From assembly GCF_040610475.1 (NCBI RefSeq), contig NZ_JBEXMJ010000018.1, positions 47,863-111,862 on the forward strand: DNA of 64,000 nucleotides, in the 5' to 3' direction. Below the pieces are notes generated by a model. That model did no database searches, had not been told where the DNA came from, and saw nothing but the letters and a program-made list of their open reading frames with translations. How positions within the stretch are numbered: position 1 is the first letter of the stretch; the number at the start of each line of letters is the position of its first letter. The translations under genes were made by a program, and so were the position numbers. Positions 34,178-43,715 of the stretch are shown piece after piece. This DNA comes from Actinopolymorpha sp. NPDC004070 (lineage in GTDB: Bacteria; Actinomycetota; Actinomycetes; Propionibacteriales; Actinopolymorphaceae).

Positions 34178-36105
34178 TGGCCGACCTGTCCACGCACGTG
34201 AAGGACCCGAACGCCGACGACGACGCGTGGGCGCACGCCGCACTGGACCGGGCCGTCGAGCACCTGCTGGACCTGCAGGACCCGGCCGGCTGGTGGAAGG
34301 GCGAGCTGGAGACCAACGTCACGATGGACGCCGAGGACCTGCTGATGCGGCAGTTCCTCGGCGTACGCACAGACGAACAGACCGCGCAGTCCGCCGTGTG
34401 GATCCGAAGCCAGCAACGCGACGACGGCTCATGGGCGAACTTCCGGTTCGGCCCGGGCGACGTGTCCACCTCGGTGGAGGCCTACGTCGCGCTCCGCCTC
34501 GCCGGTGACGACCCCGACGACCAGCACCTGAAGCAGGCCCGTCAATTCATCCTTGACAACGGCGGCATCGAGGGCACGAGGGTGTTCACCAGGATCTGGC
34601 TGTCGTTGTTCGGCCAGTGGAGCTGGGACGACGTGCCGGCGCTGCCGCCGGAGATCGTGCTCGCGCCCCGGTGGGTGCCGTTCAACATCTACGACTGGGG
34701 CTGCTGGGCACGCCAGACCCTGGTGCCGCTCACCATCCTCGGCGCGCTCCGTCCGAACCGCCCGCTCGGGGTGAGCGTCGACGAGCTGCGCGCCGGCACG
34801 CCCGCACCACCACCGGATCCGGCGACCACCTGGCGGGGTGCGTTCGCCCGGCTGGACCGGGTCCTGCATCGCTACGAACGCCGGCCGGTCAGGTCCGTGC
34901 GCAAGCTGGCCTTGCGCTGGGCCGCGGAGTGGGTCGTCGCCCGGCAGGAGAAGGACGGCTGCTGGGGCGGCATCCAGCCGCCGTGGGTCTACTCACTCAT
35001 GGCGCTGCACGCGATCGGCTACCCGGTCGACCATCCGGTGCTGGCCGCCGGCCTCGCCGGCTGGGAGCGCTTCACCATCCGTGAGGACACCCCGGCCGGC
35101 ACCATACGCAGGATCGAGGCGTGCCAGTCACCGGTGTGGGACACGGCGCTCGCCCTGGTGGCGCTCGGCGACGCGGGCGTGGCCCCCGAGGCCGGCCCGA
35201 TGGTGCGGGCGCGCGACTGGCTGCTGGAGGAGGAGATCACCGTACGCGGCGACTGGGCGGTGCGGCGGCCGCGTACGCCCGCCGGCGGCTGGGCGTTCGA
35301 GTTCGACAACGACGGCTACCCCGACACCGACGACACCGCCGAGGTGGTGCTCGGCCTGCGCCGGACCGCCGAGTCGCCGCGCGTGGAAGAAGCGGTACGC
35401 CGGGCCCGGATCTGGTTGCGCGGCATGCAGTGCCGGGACGGCGGATGGGGCGCGTTCGACGCCGACAACACCCGCGAACTCGCCTACCAGTTGCCGTTCT
35501 GCGACTTCGGGGCGGTCATCGACCCGCCCAGCGCCGACGTCACCGCGCACGTGGTGGAGATGTTCGCCCACGAGGGGCACGCCGACGACCCGGAGGTGCA
35601 GCGGGCGGTGCGCTGGCTGCTCGACGCGCAGGAACGGGACGGGTCGTGGTTCGGCCGGTGGGGCGCCAACCACGTGTACGGCACCGGCGCGGTCCTGCCG
35701 GCGCTGGTGGCCGCCGGGCTGTCCCCGCATCACCGCGCCGTCGTCCGCGGCGCGAACTGGCTGACCGCGCACCAGAACGCCGACGGCGGCTGGGGGGAGG
35801 ACCTGCGCTCCTACGCCGACCCGTCGTGGGTGGGCAAGGGCACGTCGACGGCGTCGCAGACCGCGTGGGCGCTGCTGGCGCTGGAGGCGGCCGGGCTGCG
35901 CGACTCCCCTGCCGTGCGTGCCGGGATCGCCTGGCTGGTGGCCACCCAACGCCCCGACGGTAGCTGGGACGAGCCGCAGTTCACCGGAACCGGGTTCCCC
36001 GGCGACTTCTACATCAACTACCACCTGTACCGGTTGGTGTTCCCGGTCACCGCGCTCGGCCGGCTGCTCCTCCCGGCGCACCACGACGCACAGGACCTGG
36101 CATGA
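34177..36105 (+). CDS. shc: Squalene-hopene cyclase
   Basis: 642 residues, the normal family length. The catalytic acid motif is D383-T-D385-D386-T-A in [11 protein letters not shown]. Several QW repeats are visible (QxxxGxW, for example [53 protein letters not shown]). The C-terminus [16 protein letters not shown] is typical. It folds squalene into hopene/hopanol at the membrane surface. It is the central gene of the operon, overlapping by one base with the prenyl synthase before, and ending ATGA at a possible start of the next gene. Confidence 0.97.
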   Translation: MADLSTHVKDPNADDDAWAHAALDRAVEHLLDLQDPAGWWKGELETNVTMDAEDLLMRQFLGVRTDEQTAQSAVWIRSQQRDDGSWANFRFGPGDVSTSVEAYVALRLAGDDPDDQHLKQARQFILDNGGIEGTRVFTRIWLSLFGQWSWDDVPALPPEIVLAPRWVPFNIYDWGCWARQTLVPLTILGALRPNRPLGVSVDELRAGTPAPPPDPATTWRGAFARLDRVLHRYERRPVRSVRKLALRWAAEWVVARQEKDGCWGGIQPPWVYSLMALHAIGYPVDHPVLAAGLAGWERFTIREDTPAGTIRRIEACQSPVWDTALALVALGDAGVAPEAGPMVRARDWLLEEEITVRGDWAVRRPRTPAGGWAFEFDNDGYPDTDDTAEVVLGLRRTAESPRVEEAVRRARIWLRGMQCRDGGWGAFDADNTRELAYQLPFCDFGAVIDPPSADVTAHVVEMFAHEGHADDPEVQRAVRWLLDAQERDGSWFGRWGANHVYGTGAVLPALVAAGLSPHHRAVVRGANWLTAHQNADGGWGEDLRSYADPSWVGKGTSTASQTAWALLALEAAGLRDSPAVRAGIAWLVATQRPDGSWDEPQFTGTGFPGDFYINYHLYRLVFPVTALGRLLLPAHHDAQDLA

Positions 36106-36116
36106 GGGGAGCTGGG

Positions 36117-37640
36117 ATGCCGGCGGAGTTCGTCCTGTGTGCACCGACCCGGCTTGAGGCGGCCGCGGTGCGGCGCGGCCTGGCCGGCCGGCCCACTTCG
36201 CCACCGGTGTTGCGTACCGGCATGGGCCGGCGACACGCCGAGCGCTCCGCCCACCTGCTCGCGGACACCGGCCGGTCGCCGTCGGGCGTGCTGGTGACCG
36301 GGGTGGCCGGCGCGCTCGACCCCGGTCTCGCGCCCGGTGACGTGGTGGTGGCCACGGAAGTACGCGCGGGCGAGCGCACCGTCGAATGCCCGAGCGCGCC
36401 GCTGCTGGCCGCCCGGCTGGCCCGGCTCGGCCTGACCGTGCACACCGGGCCGGTGGTGAGCCGGGACCAGCTGGTCAGCGGCGCCGCTCGCGTCGCGCTC
36501 CGCGACACCGGCGCGCTCGCCGTCGACCTGGAGTCCGGCTGGCTCGCGGCCGGCCTGCCCTCCTCGACCGCGACCGCCTGCGTGCGAGTGGTTGCCGACC
36601 CGGCCACCGGCCCGTTGTGGCGGCCGGTCACGCTCGCCCACCTGGCGACCTCCGTGCGCGTCCTCACCACCGTCGCGCCCGCGCTGGCCGACTGGGGCGC
36701 GGTGACCGGGGCGCGGACGGTTCTGCTTCCCCACCCCCGTTCGTTCTGCGCCGGCGTGGAACGCGCCATCGACATCGTCGAACGGGTCCTCGCCCAGCGC
36801 AGCGGCCCGGTCTACGTCCGCAAGCAGATCGTGCACAACTCCCACGTCGTCGCGAGGCTGGAAGGTCTCGGTGCGGTGTTCGTGGAGGATCTGGACGAGG
36901 TGCCCGCGGGCGCCACCGTCGTCTTCTCCGCGCACGGTGTGTCCCCCGCCGTACGCCAGGAGGCCGCCGCCCGTGGCCTCGGCGTCGTGGACGCCACCTG
37001 TCCCCTGGTGGCGAAGGTGCACAGCGAGGCCCGCAGGTTCGCCGACCGCGGCGACACCGTGCTGTTCATCGGGCACGACGGCCACGAGGAGACCGAGGGC
37101 ACGGTGGGCGAACGCCCCGGGAGCACGGTGCTGGTGGAGGACCTCGCCGGCGCCGCCCGCGTGCGGGTGCCCGATCCCGGCCGGGTGTCCTACCTCGTGC
37201 AGACCACGCTCGGGGTGGACGAGGTGGCCGAGATCGTCGACGTCCTGCACGACCGCTTCCCCGCCCTGCAGGGACCGGCGTCGGACGACATCTGCTATGC
37301 CACGACCAACCGCCAGCACGCCCTGCGGTCGGTGGCCCGGCAGGCCGACCTGGTCCTCGTCGTCGGCTCGCGGAACTCCTCCAACGCCACCCGGCTGGTC
37401 GAGCTCGCCCGCCGCCTGGGCACCCCGGCCCACCTGGTCGACGACCCGGGCGGCATCGACCTGGCCTGGCTCCCCGGTGCGGCGACGGTCGCCGTCACCG
37501 CGGGCGCCTCCACGCCTGCGTCACTGGTCGAGGCGACCGTCGACGCACTGCGCGGTCTCGGCCCGGTGGACGTGCGCGAGCACGTCGTCACCACCGAGGA
37601 CATCGAGTTCACCCTGCCGAAGGAGGTGCGCAACCCATGA
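36117..37640 (+). CDS. HpnG-IspH fusion: adenosylhopane nucleosidase + HMBPP reductase
   Basis: 507 residues from ATG 36117 (GGGGAG upstream); an ATG at 36102 overlapping the shc stop is the alternative. Residues 1 to ~190 are an HpnG-type purine phosphorylase/nucleosidase ([32 protein letters not shown]), which removes adenine from adenosylhopane. Residues ~198-507 are a complete IspH: iron-sulfur Cys211 ([10 protein letters not shown]), Cys295 (DATCPL) and Cys393 (CYATTNRQ), plus catalytic HEETEGT. IspH makes IPP and DMAPP in the MEP pathway. Continuous frame with no stop or start between domains. ATGA overlap with hpnH. Confidence 0.9.
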   Translation: MPAEFVLCAPTRLEAAAVRRGLAGRPTSPPVLRTGMGRRHAERSAHLLADTGRSPSGVLVTGVAGALDPGLAPGDVVVATEVRAGERTVECPSAPLLAARLARLGLTVHTGPVVSRDQLVSGAARVALRDTGALAVDLESGWLAAGLPSSTATACVRVVADPATGPLWRPVTLAHLATSVRVLTTVAPALADWGAVTGARTVLLPHPRSFCAGVERAIDIVERVLAQRSGPVYVRKQIVHNSHVVARLEGLGAVFVEDLDEVPAGATVVFSAHGVSPAVRQEAAARGLGVVDATCPLVAKVHSEARRFADRGDTVLFIGHDGHEETEGTVGERPGSTVLVEDLAGAARVRVPDPGRVSYLVQTTLGVDEVAEIVDVLHDRFPALQGPASDDICYATTNRQHALRSVARQADLVLVVGSRNSSNATRLVELARRLGTPAHLVDDPGGIDLAWLPGAATVAVTAGASTPASLVEATVDALRGLGPVDVREHVVTTEDIEFTLPKEVRNP

Positions 37641-38644
37641 CCATGCCGATGAGGCAGAGCCTGCGAATCGGGCGATACCTGCTGACCCAGCGACTGCGCG
37701 GCCGGGAGAAGTTTCCCCTGCTGGTCGAACTCGAGCCGTTGTTCGCCTGCAACCTGCAGTGCGCGGGCTGCGGCAAGATCCAGCACCCGGCCGACGAGCT
37801 GCGCCGCCGGATGCCGGTCGAGCAGGCCGTGGCCGCGATGGAGGAGTGCGGCGCGCCGATGGTCTCCATCGCCGGCGGCGAACCGTTCATGCACCCCGAG
37901 ATCGACAAGCTCGTCAACGAACTGGTGAAGCGGAAGATCTACGTCTTCCTGTGCACCAACGCGTTGCTGGTCCGCAAGTGGTGGGACCGCTTCGACTTCA
38001 CGCCCTCGCGCTACTTCGCGTTCGCCGTGCACATCGACGGCCTGCGCGAACGCCACGACGCGTCGGTGGACCACGAGGGCGGGTTCGACGAGGCGGTCGC
38101 GGCGGTGAGGTTCCTGCAGGCACAGGGATTCCGGGTCACCACGAACACGACGTTCTTCACCAACGACAGCCCACAGAACGTCATCGACGTGCTGGACTTC
38201 CTCAACGACGACCTGCACGTGGACGAGATGATGGTCTCGCCCGCGTACGCGTACGAGAAGGCGCCCGACCAGGACCACTTCCTCGGCGTCACCCAGACCA
38301 GGGAACTGTTCCGCAAGGCGTTCGCGAACGGCAACCGCGGGCGCTGGCGGCTCAACCACTCACCGCTGTTCCTGGACTTCCTCGAGGGCAAGGTGGATTT
38401 CCCCTGTACCGCCTGGGGAATCCCGTCGTACTCGCTGTTCGGGTGGCAGCGGCCGTGCTACCTGATGAGCGACGGGTACGCCTCGACATACAAGGAACTG
38501 GTCGAGGAGACCGACTGGGACAGCTACGGCCGGGGCCGGGACCCGCGGTGCGCGAACTGCATGGCGCACTGTGGGTACGAGCCGACGGCGGTGCTGGCCA
38601 CGATGGGTTCGCTGCGCCAGTCGCTGCGGGCGATCGCCGGGTGA
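37637..38644 (+). CDS. hpnH: HpnH, adenosyl-hopene transferase (radical SAM)
   Basis: 335 residues. The radical SAM cluster motif is C38-NLQ-C42-AG-C45; [15 protein letters not shown] is the SAM-binding GGE region. Extra Cys residues near the C-terminus ([12 protein letters not shown]) are characteristic of HpnH. It adds the 5'-deoxyadenosyl group to diploptene, giving adenosylhopane, the substrate of HpnG encoded just before it. Last gene of the operon; convergent with an SDR gene 18 bp away. The aminotransferase hpnO is absent here. Confidence 0.95.
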   Translation: MTMPMRQSLRIGRYLLTQRLRGREKFPLLVELEPLFACNLQCAGCGKIQHPADELRRRMPVEQAVAAMEECGAPMVSIAGGEPFMHPEIDKLVNELVKRKIYVFLCTNALLVRKWWDRFDFTPSRYFAFAVHIDGLRERHDASVDHEGGFDEAVAAVRFLQAQGFRVTTNTTFFTNDSPQNVIDVLDFLNDDLHVDEMMVSPAYAYEKAPDQDHFLGVTQTRELFRKAFANGNRGRWRLNHSPLFLDFLEGKVDFPCTAWGIPSYSLFGWQRPCYLMSDGYASTYKELVEETDWDSYGRGRDPRCANCMAHCGYEPTAVLATMGSLRQSLRAIAG

Positions 38645-38662
38645 CAAGCGTCGATTGACAGG

Positions 38663-39424
38663 TCAGCCGTCGCCGCCCCAGCGCTCGGACAGCCGGTGGT
38701 AGGTCGTCGGCGCCAGTGAGCGCACGGCCACCGGAAACCGCAGCCAGGCGGGTACGACGACCTCCGCCTGGTCGCGTTCGACGGCCCGCACGAGCGCGGC
38801 CGCCACCCGCTCCGGTGGGATCGGCCGCGGGAAACGCCGGGCGTAGGGTGCGCCGCGCCGGAGGAAGAAGTCGGTGTCCACCACGCCCGGCACCACCGTG
38901 CTCACCCCGATTCCCGCACCGGCGACCTCGGCCCGCAGGCTGGCCGCGAACACGTGCAAGCCCGCCTTGACAGCGGCGTACGCGGACTCACCGGCAACTC
39001 CGAGCACCGCCGCGATGGAGGAGACGAAGACCAGGTGCCCGAGGCCGCGTGCGGTCATCGCCGGCAGCACGGCGCGGGTGAGCAGCATCGGCGCGCGGAG
39101 GTTGACCGTGAGCAGCCGGTCCAGGTCGGCATCGTCCACCTCCGCCGCGGGGCCGACCGCTCCGACACCGGCATTGTTGACCAGCAGGTCGGGCGCCAGG
39201 TCGTGGTCGGCCAGCCGGGCCGCCAGGGTGGCGACGTCAGCCGGGTCGGCGAGGTCGGCGACCAGCACCTCCCCGCCGGTGGACCGGGCCACCTCGGCGA
39301 GCCGGTCGGCGTCCCGGCCGACCAGCAGCAACCGGCAGTCGGCGGCGGCCAGCCGCTCGGCCACGGCGCGCCCGATCCCGCCGGACGCGCCGGTCACCAC
39401 CGCGAACCGCTGGTCGAGCCGCAC
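38663..39424 (-). CDS. Short-chain dehydrogenase/reductase
   Basis: 253 residues, classical SDR: cofactor motif TGASGGIG (12-19), NNAG, catalytic Ser in VFVSSIAAV and YAAVK (Tyr/Lys). Arg after GRD suggests NADP(H). The C-terminal ~35 residues extend beyond the core (PAWLRFPVAVRSLAPTTYHR), as in membrane-associated DltE/YqjQ-like SDRs. Substrate unknown. The next upstream gene (DUF6458) ends directly at its start, so the two are cotranscribed. Confidence 0.85.
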   Translation of the reverse strand: MRLDQRFAVVTGASGGIGRAVAERLAAADCRLLLVGRDADRLAEVARSTGGEVLVADLADPADVATLAARLADHDLAPDLLVNNAGVGAVGPAAEVDDADLDRLLTVNLRAPMLLTRAVLPAMTARGLGHLVFVSSIAAVLGVAGESAYAAVKAGLHVFAASLRAEVAGAGIGVSTVVPGVVDTDFFLRRGAPYARRFPRPIPPERVAAALVRAVERDQAEVVVPAWLRFPVAVRSLAPTTYHRLSERWGGDG

Positions 39425-39691
39425 TCACACCTCGGGCGGGACGTCGGTCTCGCGGTAGACGCGCCGCTCAGCAGTGGTCTGCCGGCCGTTCTCGATGACC
39501 TGCCGCTCGCTGATCGAGGCCGCACGGCGCCGCTTGTTCCACAGCGTCAGAGTGATGGCCAGGATGGTGGCGCCGGTCAGCATGAACACCCAGCCCACGA
39601 CGTCCAGGCTCAACCAGTCCGGGTTGGCCCTCACGGCGAAGGCAAGGATCGCCCCGAACGCGATGAGAAAAATGCCCGCGCCGATACTCAT
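39425..39691 (-). CDS. DUF6458-type small membrane protein
   Basis: 88 residues from ATG 39691 (GGAGGT upstream). Two membrane helices (about 2-20 and 29-50, ending TLTLWNKRR) and a charged cytoplasmic tail. The size and the start MSIGAGIFLIAFGAILAFAV fit the DUF6458 family of actinobacterial small membrane proteins, for which no function is known. Its stop abuts the SDR start. Confidence 0.75.
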   Translation of the reverse strand: MSIGAGIFLIAFGAILAFAVRANPDWLSLDVVGWVFMLTGATILAITLTLWNKRRRAASISERQVIENGRQTTAERRVYRETDVPPEV

Positions 39692-39811
39692 GTCGGAACC
39701 TCCGTCGAACGTCGCGTACCCCCTCATTCAACTACTTTCCGGCGGCCGACTCCGGAACCCGCCCATCTTGGGCGCGTGCGGGATAGCCGGAGTCGGCCAG
39801 CGGGGGTACGG

Positions 39812-40714
39812 CTACGGCAGGCGGCCGCCGGTGACGCCGAGGATCTGCCCACTGATGTAGCTCGACTCCTGGGAGGCCAGGAACACGAACGCGGGCGCGA
39901 GTTCGGCCGGTTGGGCGGGCCGGCCCAGCGGTGCGTCCGAACCGAACGACGCCGCCTTCTCCGCGGACATCGACGCCGGGATGATCGGCGTCCACACCGG
40001 ACCGGGCGCCACGGAGTTGACCCGGATGCCGCGCTCGGCGAGTTCCTCCGCGAGGCCCTTGGTGAACGTCACGATGGCGCCCTTGGTGGTGGCGTACGGC
40101 AGCAGCGCCGGCGTCGGCTGGTAGGCCTGGATGGAGGAGGTGTTGATGATCGCGCCGCCTGCGGGCATCGACGGCAGCACCGCCTGGGTGAGCCAGAACA
40201 TCGCCAGAATGTTGGTGCGGAAGGTGTGCTCCAGCAGGTCCGACGGGATCTTGTCGAAGCTGTCGAAGCTCATCTGGTACGCCGCGTTGTTGACCAGGAT
40301 GTCGACCCGGCCGAACTCCTTCACCACCTGGTCGGCCAGCCGGCGGCAGTTGCCCTCCTCGCTCAGGTCGGTGGCGAAGCGCAGCGCCTTGCGGCCGGCC
40401 TCCTCCACCACCCGGGCGGTCTCGGCCGCGTCGGACTCCTCGGCCTCGAGGTAGGCGATCGCCACGTCGGCACCCTCGCGGGCGAAGGCCAGGGCGACCG
40501 CCCGGCCGATGCCGGAGTCGCCCCCGGTGATCAGGGCCTTCTTGCCCTCCAGCCGGCCCAGCCCGCGGTAGGTGTCGTAGCCGTAGTCGGGCTTGGGCTC
40601 CATCTCCGAGTCCAGGCCGGGGTGCTCCTGGGTCTGCCCGGGGAACTGCGGGCGCGGGTGCTGGTGCTGCGGGTCCTGCTGGGCCGCCTGCTCTGGTTGG
40701 TCGCGCTGTGTCAT
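39812..40714 (-). CDS. SDR family oxidoreductase (YdaD/GolD-like)
   Basis: 300 residues from ATG 40714 with GGGAG upstream. An N-terminal ~50-residue Gln/Pro/Asp-rich extension (QDPQHQHPRPQFPGQ) precedes the SDR core: TGGDSGIGRAVA, NNAAY, INTSSIQAY and YATTK. The extension and the motif GGDSGIG are typical of general-stress SDRs such as Bacillus YdaD, often called glucose 1-dehydrogenase without proof. It is divergent from the Dps-like gene (201 bp), consistent with shared stress control. Confidence 0.85.
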   Translation of the reverse strand: MTQRDQPEQAAQQDPQHQHPRPQFPGQTQEHPGLDSEMEPKPDYGYDTYRGLGRLEGKKALITGGDSGIGRAVALAFAREGADVAIAYLEAEESDAAETARVVEEAGRKALRFATDLSEEGNCRRLADQVVKEFGRVDILVNNAAYQMSFDSFDKIPSDLLEHTFRTNILAMFWLTQAVLPSMPAGGAIINTSSIQAYQPTPALLPYATTKGAIVTFTKGLAEELAERGIRVNSVAPGPVWTPIIPASMSAEKAASFGSDAPLGRPAQPAELAPAFVFLASQESSYISGQILGVTGGRLP

Positions 40715-40915
40715 GGATCTCCCAGCTCGTGTGCATCTGGTGGGCAGGCCCCGGTCGGCACCGAGGCCCGCTCGTGTGGGGGGCTTACCCCGTAAGTCCC
40801 CTCGTATCACGTACGGGAGTCGGCCTCCCGTCGCTTCCGTTTGCCTGCCGTCGGGCCCGGACGCAGGCTGGCAGTGGGGGTGCCTGTCGCGTACCGGAAA
40901 CGTGAGGAGAGTTCC

Positions 40916-41389
40916 GTGGCACAGGGACAAGCCAAGATCACCAGTGAGGTCCCGGGGAAGGACGTCGCCAAGGTCCTGCAGCCGGTCCTGGTCGACCTCG
41001 TGGGGCTGGCCCAGAACGGCAAGCAGCTGCACTGGCACGTGCGGGGCCGCTACTTCCTGCCCGTCCACGAGCGGCTGGACGTCGTGATCGACGACGCCCG
41101 CGAGTTTGCCGACACCGTCGCCGAGCGCCTGGTCGCGCTGGACGTACCGGTCGACGGCCGGCCGGCGACGGTGGCGACCACCACCAACCTGCCGGAGGTG
41201 GCGCCGGGGTTCACCAGCGACGACAAGGTCGTCGGCGCCATCGTCGACCAGCTCGACGCCACGATCGCGCGGGCACGTACGGCGATGGAGGCGCTGGAGG
41301 AGACGGACCAGGTGAGCCAGGACATCGTGATCGAGGCCCTGCGGGCGCTGGAGAAGCACCGCTGGATGTTCGCCGCGCAGCTCGGCTGA
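40916..41389 (+). CDS. Dps/ferritin-like DNA protection protein
   Basis: 157 residues from GTG 40916, chosen because GAGGAG lies eight bases before it. The Dps signature is visible: KQLHWHVRGRYFLPVHERLDVVIDDAREFADTVAERL contains the ferroxidase His, His, Asp and Glu set. Dps forms a dodecamer that oxidises and stores iron with peroxide and can coat DNA. No long Lys-rich DNA-binding tail is present. It is monocistronic and convergent with the polymerase gene. Confidence 0.88.
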   Translation: MAQGQAKITSEVPGKDVAKVLQPVLVDLVGLAQNGKQLHWHVRGRYFLPVHERLDVVIDDAREFADTVAERLVALDVPVDGRPATVATTTNLPEVAPGFTSDDKVVGAIVDQLDATIARARTAMEALEETDQVSQDIVIEALRALEKHRWMFAAQLG

Positions 41390-41411
41390 GACATCTCGCC
41401 TCGGCCGGTGT

Positions 41412-43322
41412 TCACTTAGCCTCCGACCAGCGGGCGACCACGCTGACGTCGGCGACGAACCGGACCGAGCTGCCCGCGGCCCAGAACGCCGCGGTCGACT
41501 CCAGGGCGCTGGTCAGCAGCGCGGTCGCGGCGGCGGCGTGCTCGGCGGGCACGTGCAAGAGCAGCTCGTCGTGCAGGCACAACACGATCGCGCCCCCGAA
41601 CGGGCGCAGGCCGGTGCGCACCGCCGCCGCCCACGCCTTGAAGAACTCCGCCGCCGCGCCCTGGACGACGGCGTTCCGGGCGAACCTGCCGTGACCGTGA
41701 CGCCGGGCCCGGTCCTCCGCCGGACGCGAACCCGGTGGGGCGTCCGCCGCGCGCGGGTCCGCCGCGTCGCCGTCGTCACCGCTGTCGCTCGCGTCGGCCT
41801 CCCCCGGGCGGAGCCGGATCAGCCGGCCGCCGTGGGTACGAATGTCCCGGCCGACCAGGCCGGCCTCCTCCGCCGCCCGGAGGTAGCCGATCGCCCGCGG
41901 GTAGGCGCGCTCCATTCGCCGCAGGGCCGCGCCGGCCGTGCCGGAGGTCTGGCCGTACATCGCGGCGAGGACGGCGACCTTCGCGGTGGGCCGGTCACAG
42001 TGCAGCTGCGCGGCGACCGGGGCGTACAGGTCGTCGGCGCGCGCGGCCCGGGCCAGCGCGGCGTCGCCGGAGACCACGGCCAGCACCCGCGGCTCGATCT
42101 GGCCCAGGTCGGCGCGGACCAGCACGTGACCCGGCTCGGCGGCGACCGCGACCCGCAACCCGGCCGGGAGGTTGTGCAGCCCGGCGCCGGCGGTCATCCT
42201 CCCGGCCGCGCCGTCGGAGGCCGCCCACACCCCGCGCAACCGGCCGTCGGCGCCGACGTGCCGGTCGAGCCAGCCGTAGCCGTAGGTCGTGGCGATGCGT
42301 TCGGCCTTGCGCCAGTCGAGGAACGCGGCCACGCCCGGATGGGAGTCGCGGAAGGGCTCCAGTCGCCAGGACCGGGTGTCAGGAAAGTTGAACCCGACCC
42401 GGGCCAGCAGCTCGCGTACCTGCAGGGGGTTGCGCAGGTCGACGCGTACTCCGCCCTCCTCACCGGAACCGGAACGGAAGAGGCCGACCACCGCGGCGTC
42501 CCGCCTGGCCCGGGCCGCCACCTCGGCGGCGGGAGTGGCCAATCGGGGTCCGACGAAGCCGGAGATGTACTGCTCGGCCGCCCGGCGGTCGAGGGGAAGC
42601 CCGTCGTGCTCCAGCTCCACCGCCAGCAGCGCGGCCGCGGACTCGGCGTAGGCGGTGAGGACGGCCAGCGGCAGCGCCAGCGGAGTGGCCCGGGGATCGG
42701 GTAGTGCACGCAGGCCGGCGTCCTGGGCGGCCCGGACCCGCAGGGCGAGCGCGGCCCACCTGGCCGCGCGGTCGAGGACGCCGTCGGCGGCGGGACCGGT
42801 CACGGGGTCGGCGAGCCAGTCCTGACCGGCCAGGTCGGGCCGCAGCTGGCCGTCGGGGGCGAAGAAGTCCGCGGACTCGGCGTCGGCCCCGGCGCCGGAG
42901 CCCGGACCAGTACCGGAGCCGGCGTGGATGGCGGGCTCGGACCAGTCGAGGAGGGTCACCTCCCGCCGGGGCGGCGGGGGCTCGGGCAGACCGGTGGCGG
43001 CGGCCCACACCGCGGCCGGATCGTCGCGGCGGCCGCCGTGCAGCACCCGGTGGCCGGCGGCGAGGTCCCAGCAGGCACGGACCCGGACGTCCGCGGCGAG
43101 GAGCTCACCGGCGGTCGTACGGGCATCCCACCAGACCCACCTCGGCCGCAGCTCCCGGTCGAGCTCGGCGACCAGCCCGGCCGGATCCGCGCAGGGGACG
43201 GCCCACCGGTGACCGTCGACGGCGAGCCCGACACCGAGGCCACGCACCACGACCAGAGCGAGGCATCGACCGGGCGTGGACCCCAGCAGGCGGCCAAGCT
43301 CGGCGGTCGACCACGGCTCCAT
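41412..43322 (-). CDS. Family A DNA polymerase with degenerate 3'-5' exonuclease domain
   Basis: 636 residues from ATG 43322 (a start three codons earlier is possible). Polymerase motifs: A, VLVRADLGQIEPRVLAVVSGD; B, RPTAKVAVLAAMYGQ; C, LHDELLLHVP. There is no 5'-nuclease domain. The N-terminal ~200 residues correspond to the exonuclease domain but lack recognisable DxE/D residues. An acidic then basic insert of about 40 residues (EADASDSGDDGDAADP) lies between motifs B and C. It is the second, non-PolI family A polymerase typical of actinobacteria, probably for repair synthesis. Confidence 0.85.
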   Translation of the reverse strand: MEPWSTAELGRLLGSTPGRCLALVVVRGLGVGLAVDGHRWAVPCADPAGLVAELDRELRPRWVWWDARTTAGELLAADVRVRACWDLAAGHRVLHGGRRDDPAAVWAAATGLPEPPPPRREVTLLDWSEPAIHAGSGTGPGSGAGADAESADFFAPDGQLRPDLAGQDWLADPVTGPAADGVLDRAARWAALALRVRAAQDAGLRALPDPRATPLALPLAVLTAYAESAAALLAVELEHDGLPLDRRAAEQYISGFVGPRLATPAAEVAARARRDAAVVGLFRSGSGEEGGVRVDLRNPLQVRELLARVGFNFPDTRSWRLEPFRDSHPGVAAFLDWRKAERIATTYGYGWLDRHVGADGRLRGVWAASDGAAGRMTAGAGLHNLPAGLRVAVAAEPGHVLVRADLGQIEPRVLAVVSGDAALARAARADDLYAPVAAQLHCDRPTAKVAVLAAMYGQTSGTAGAALRRMERAYPRAIGYLRAAEEAGLVGRDIRTHGGRLIRLRPGEADASDSGDDGDAADPRAADAPPGSRPAEDRARRHGHGRFARNAVVQGAAAEFFKAWAAAVRTGLRPFGGAIVLCLHDELLLHVPAEHAAAATALLTSALESTAAFWAAGSSVRFVADVSVVARWSEAK

Positions 43323-43715
43323 GCTGATCATCCTGCCCGCGGCCACCGACAGTCCCGTCGGGCACTCCCCGCGATCACCTCGGCTCCGTCGCCGTCCAGG
43401 GTCCAAGGTGTTCGACCGGACCGGAATTCGCCGCAGATTTTCCCCCAATCCGGACACCGCGGTTGGCAGACGTCCCGTCGATCCCGCAAACTTCCCAAGG
43501 TCGGCCACGGGGGCCGAACCGGCAACACAACGCAAAAGCACCTCGCACCACGGCTCCCGGAAGGCTTCCGGCGCCCGGCACATCTGCCGGCGTCCACCGC
43601 TCGTCGCCTGATCTTCCTGTGCTCACGTCCCCGCCCGCTCGGCGGCGCGTGAGCGTGACCCCCGCGTCCTGGGACGTGCCGTGAACGCGCCACCACGACG
43701 AAGAGAGATCGCTCG
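43323..43715. other. Long intergenic region with a 15-bp palindrome
   Basis: 393 bp between divergent genes with no convincing frame. It holds CCGGAAG-G-CTTCCGG (43557-43571), a possible operator, and a 7-bp inverted repeat GCTCACG/CGTGAGC at 43621-43627 and 43648-43654. No riboswitch consensus was recognised. It presumably contains the promoters of the polymerase and M23 peptidase genes. Confidence 0.45.

Noticed and set aside
43500-43715. c-di-AMP (ydaO-type) riboswitch before the M23 peptidase gene
   Set aside because: Such riboswitches precede wall hydrolases in actinobacteria and GGGGGCCGAACC looked suggestive, but the other conserved segments could not be found in order.
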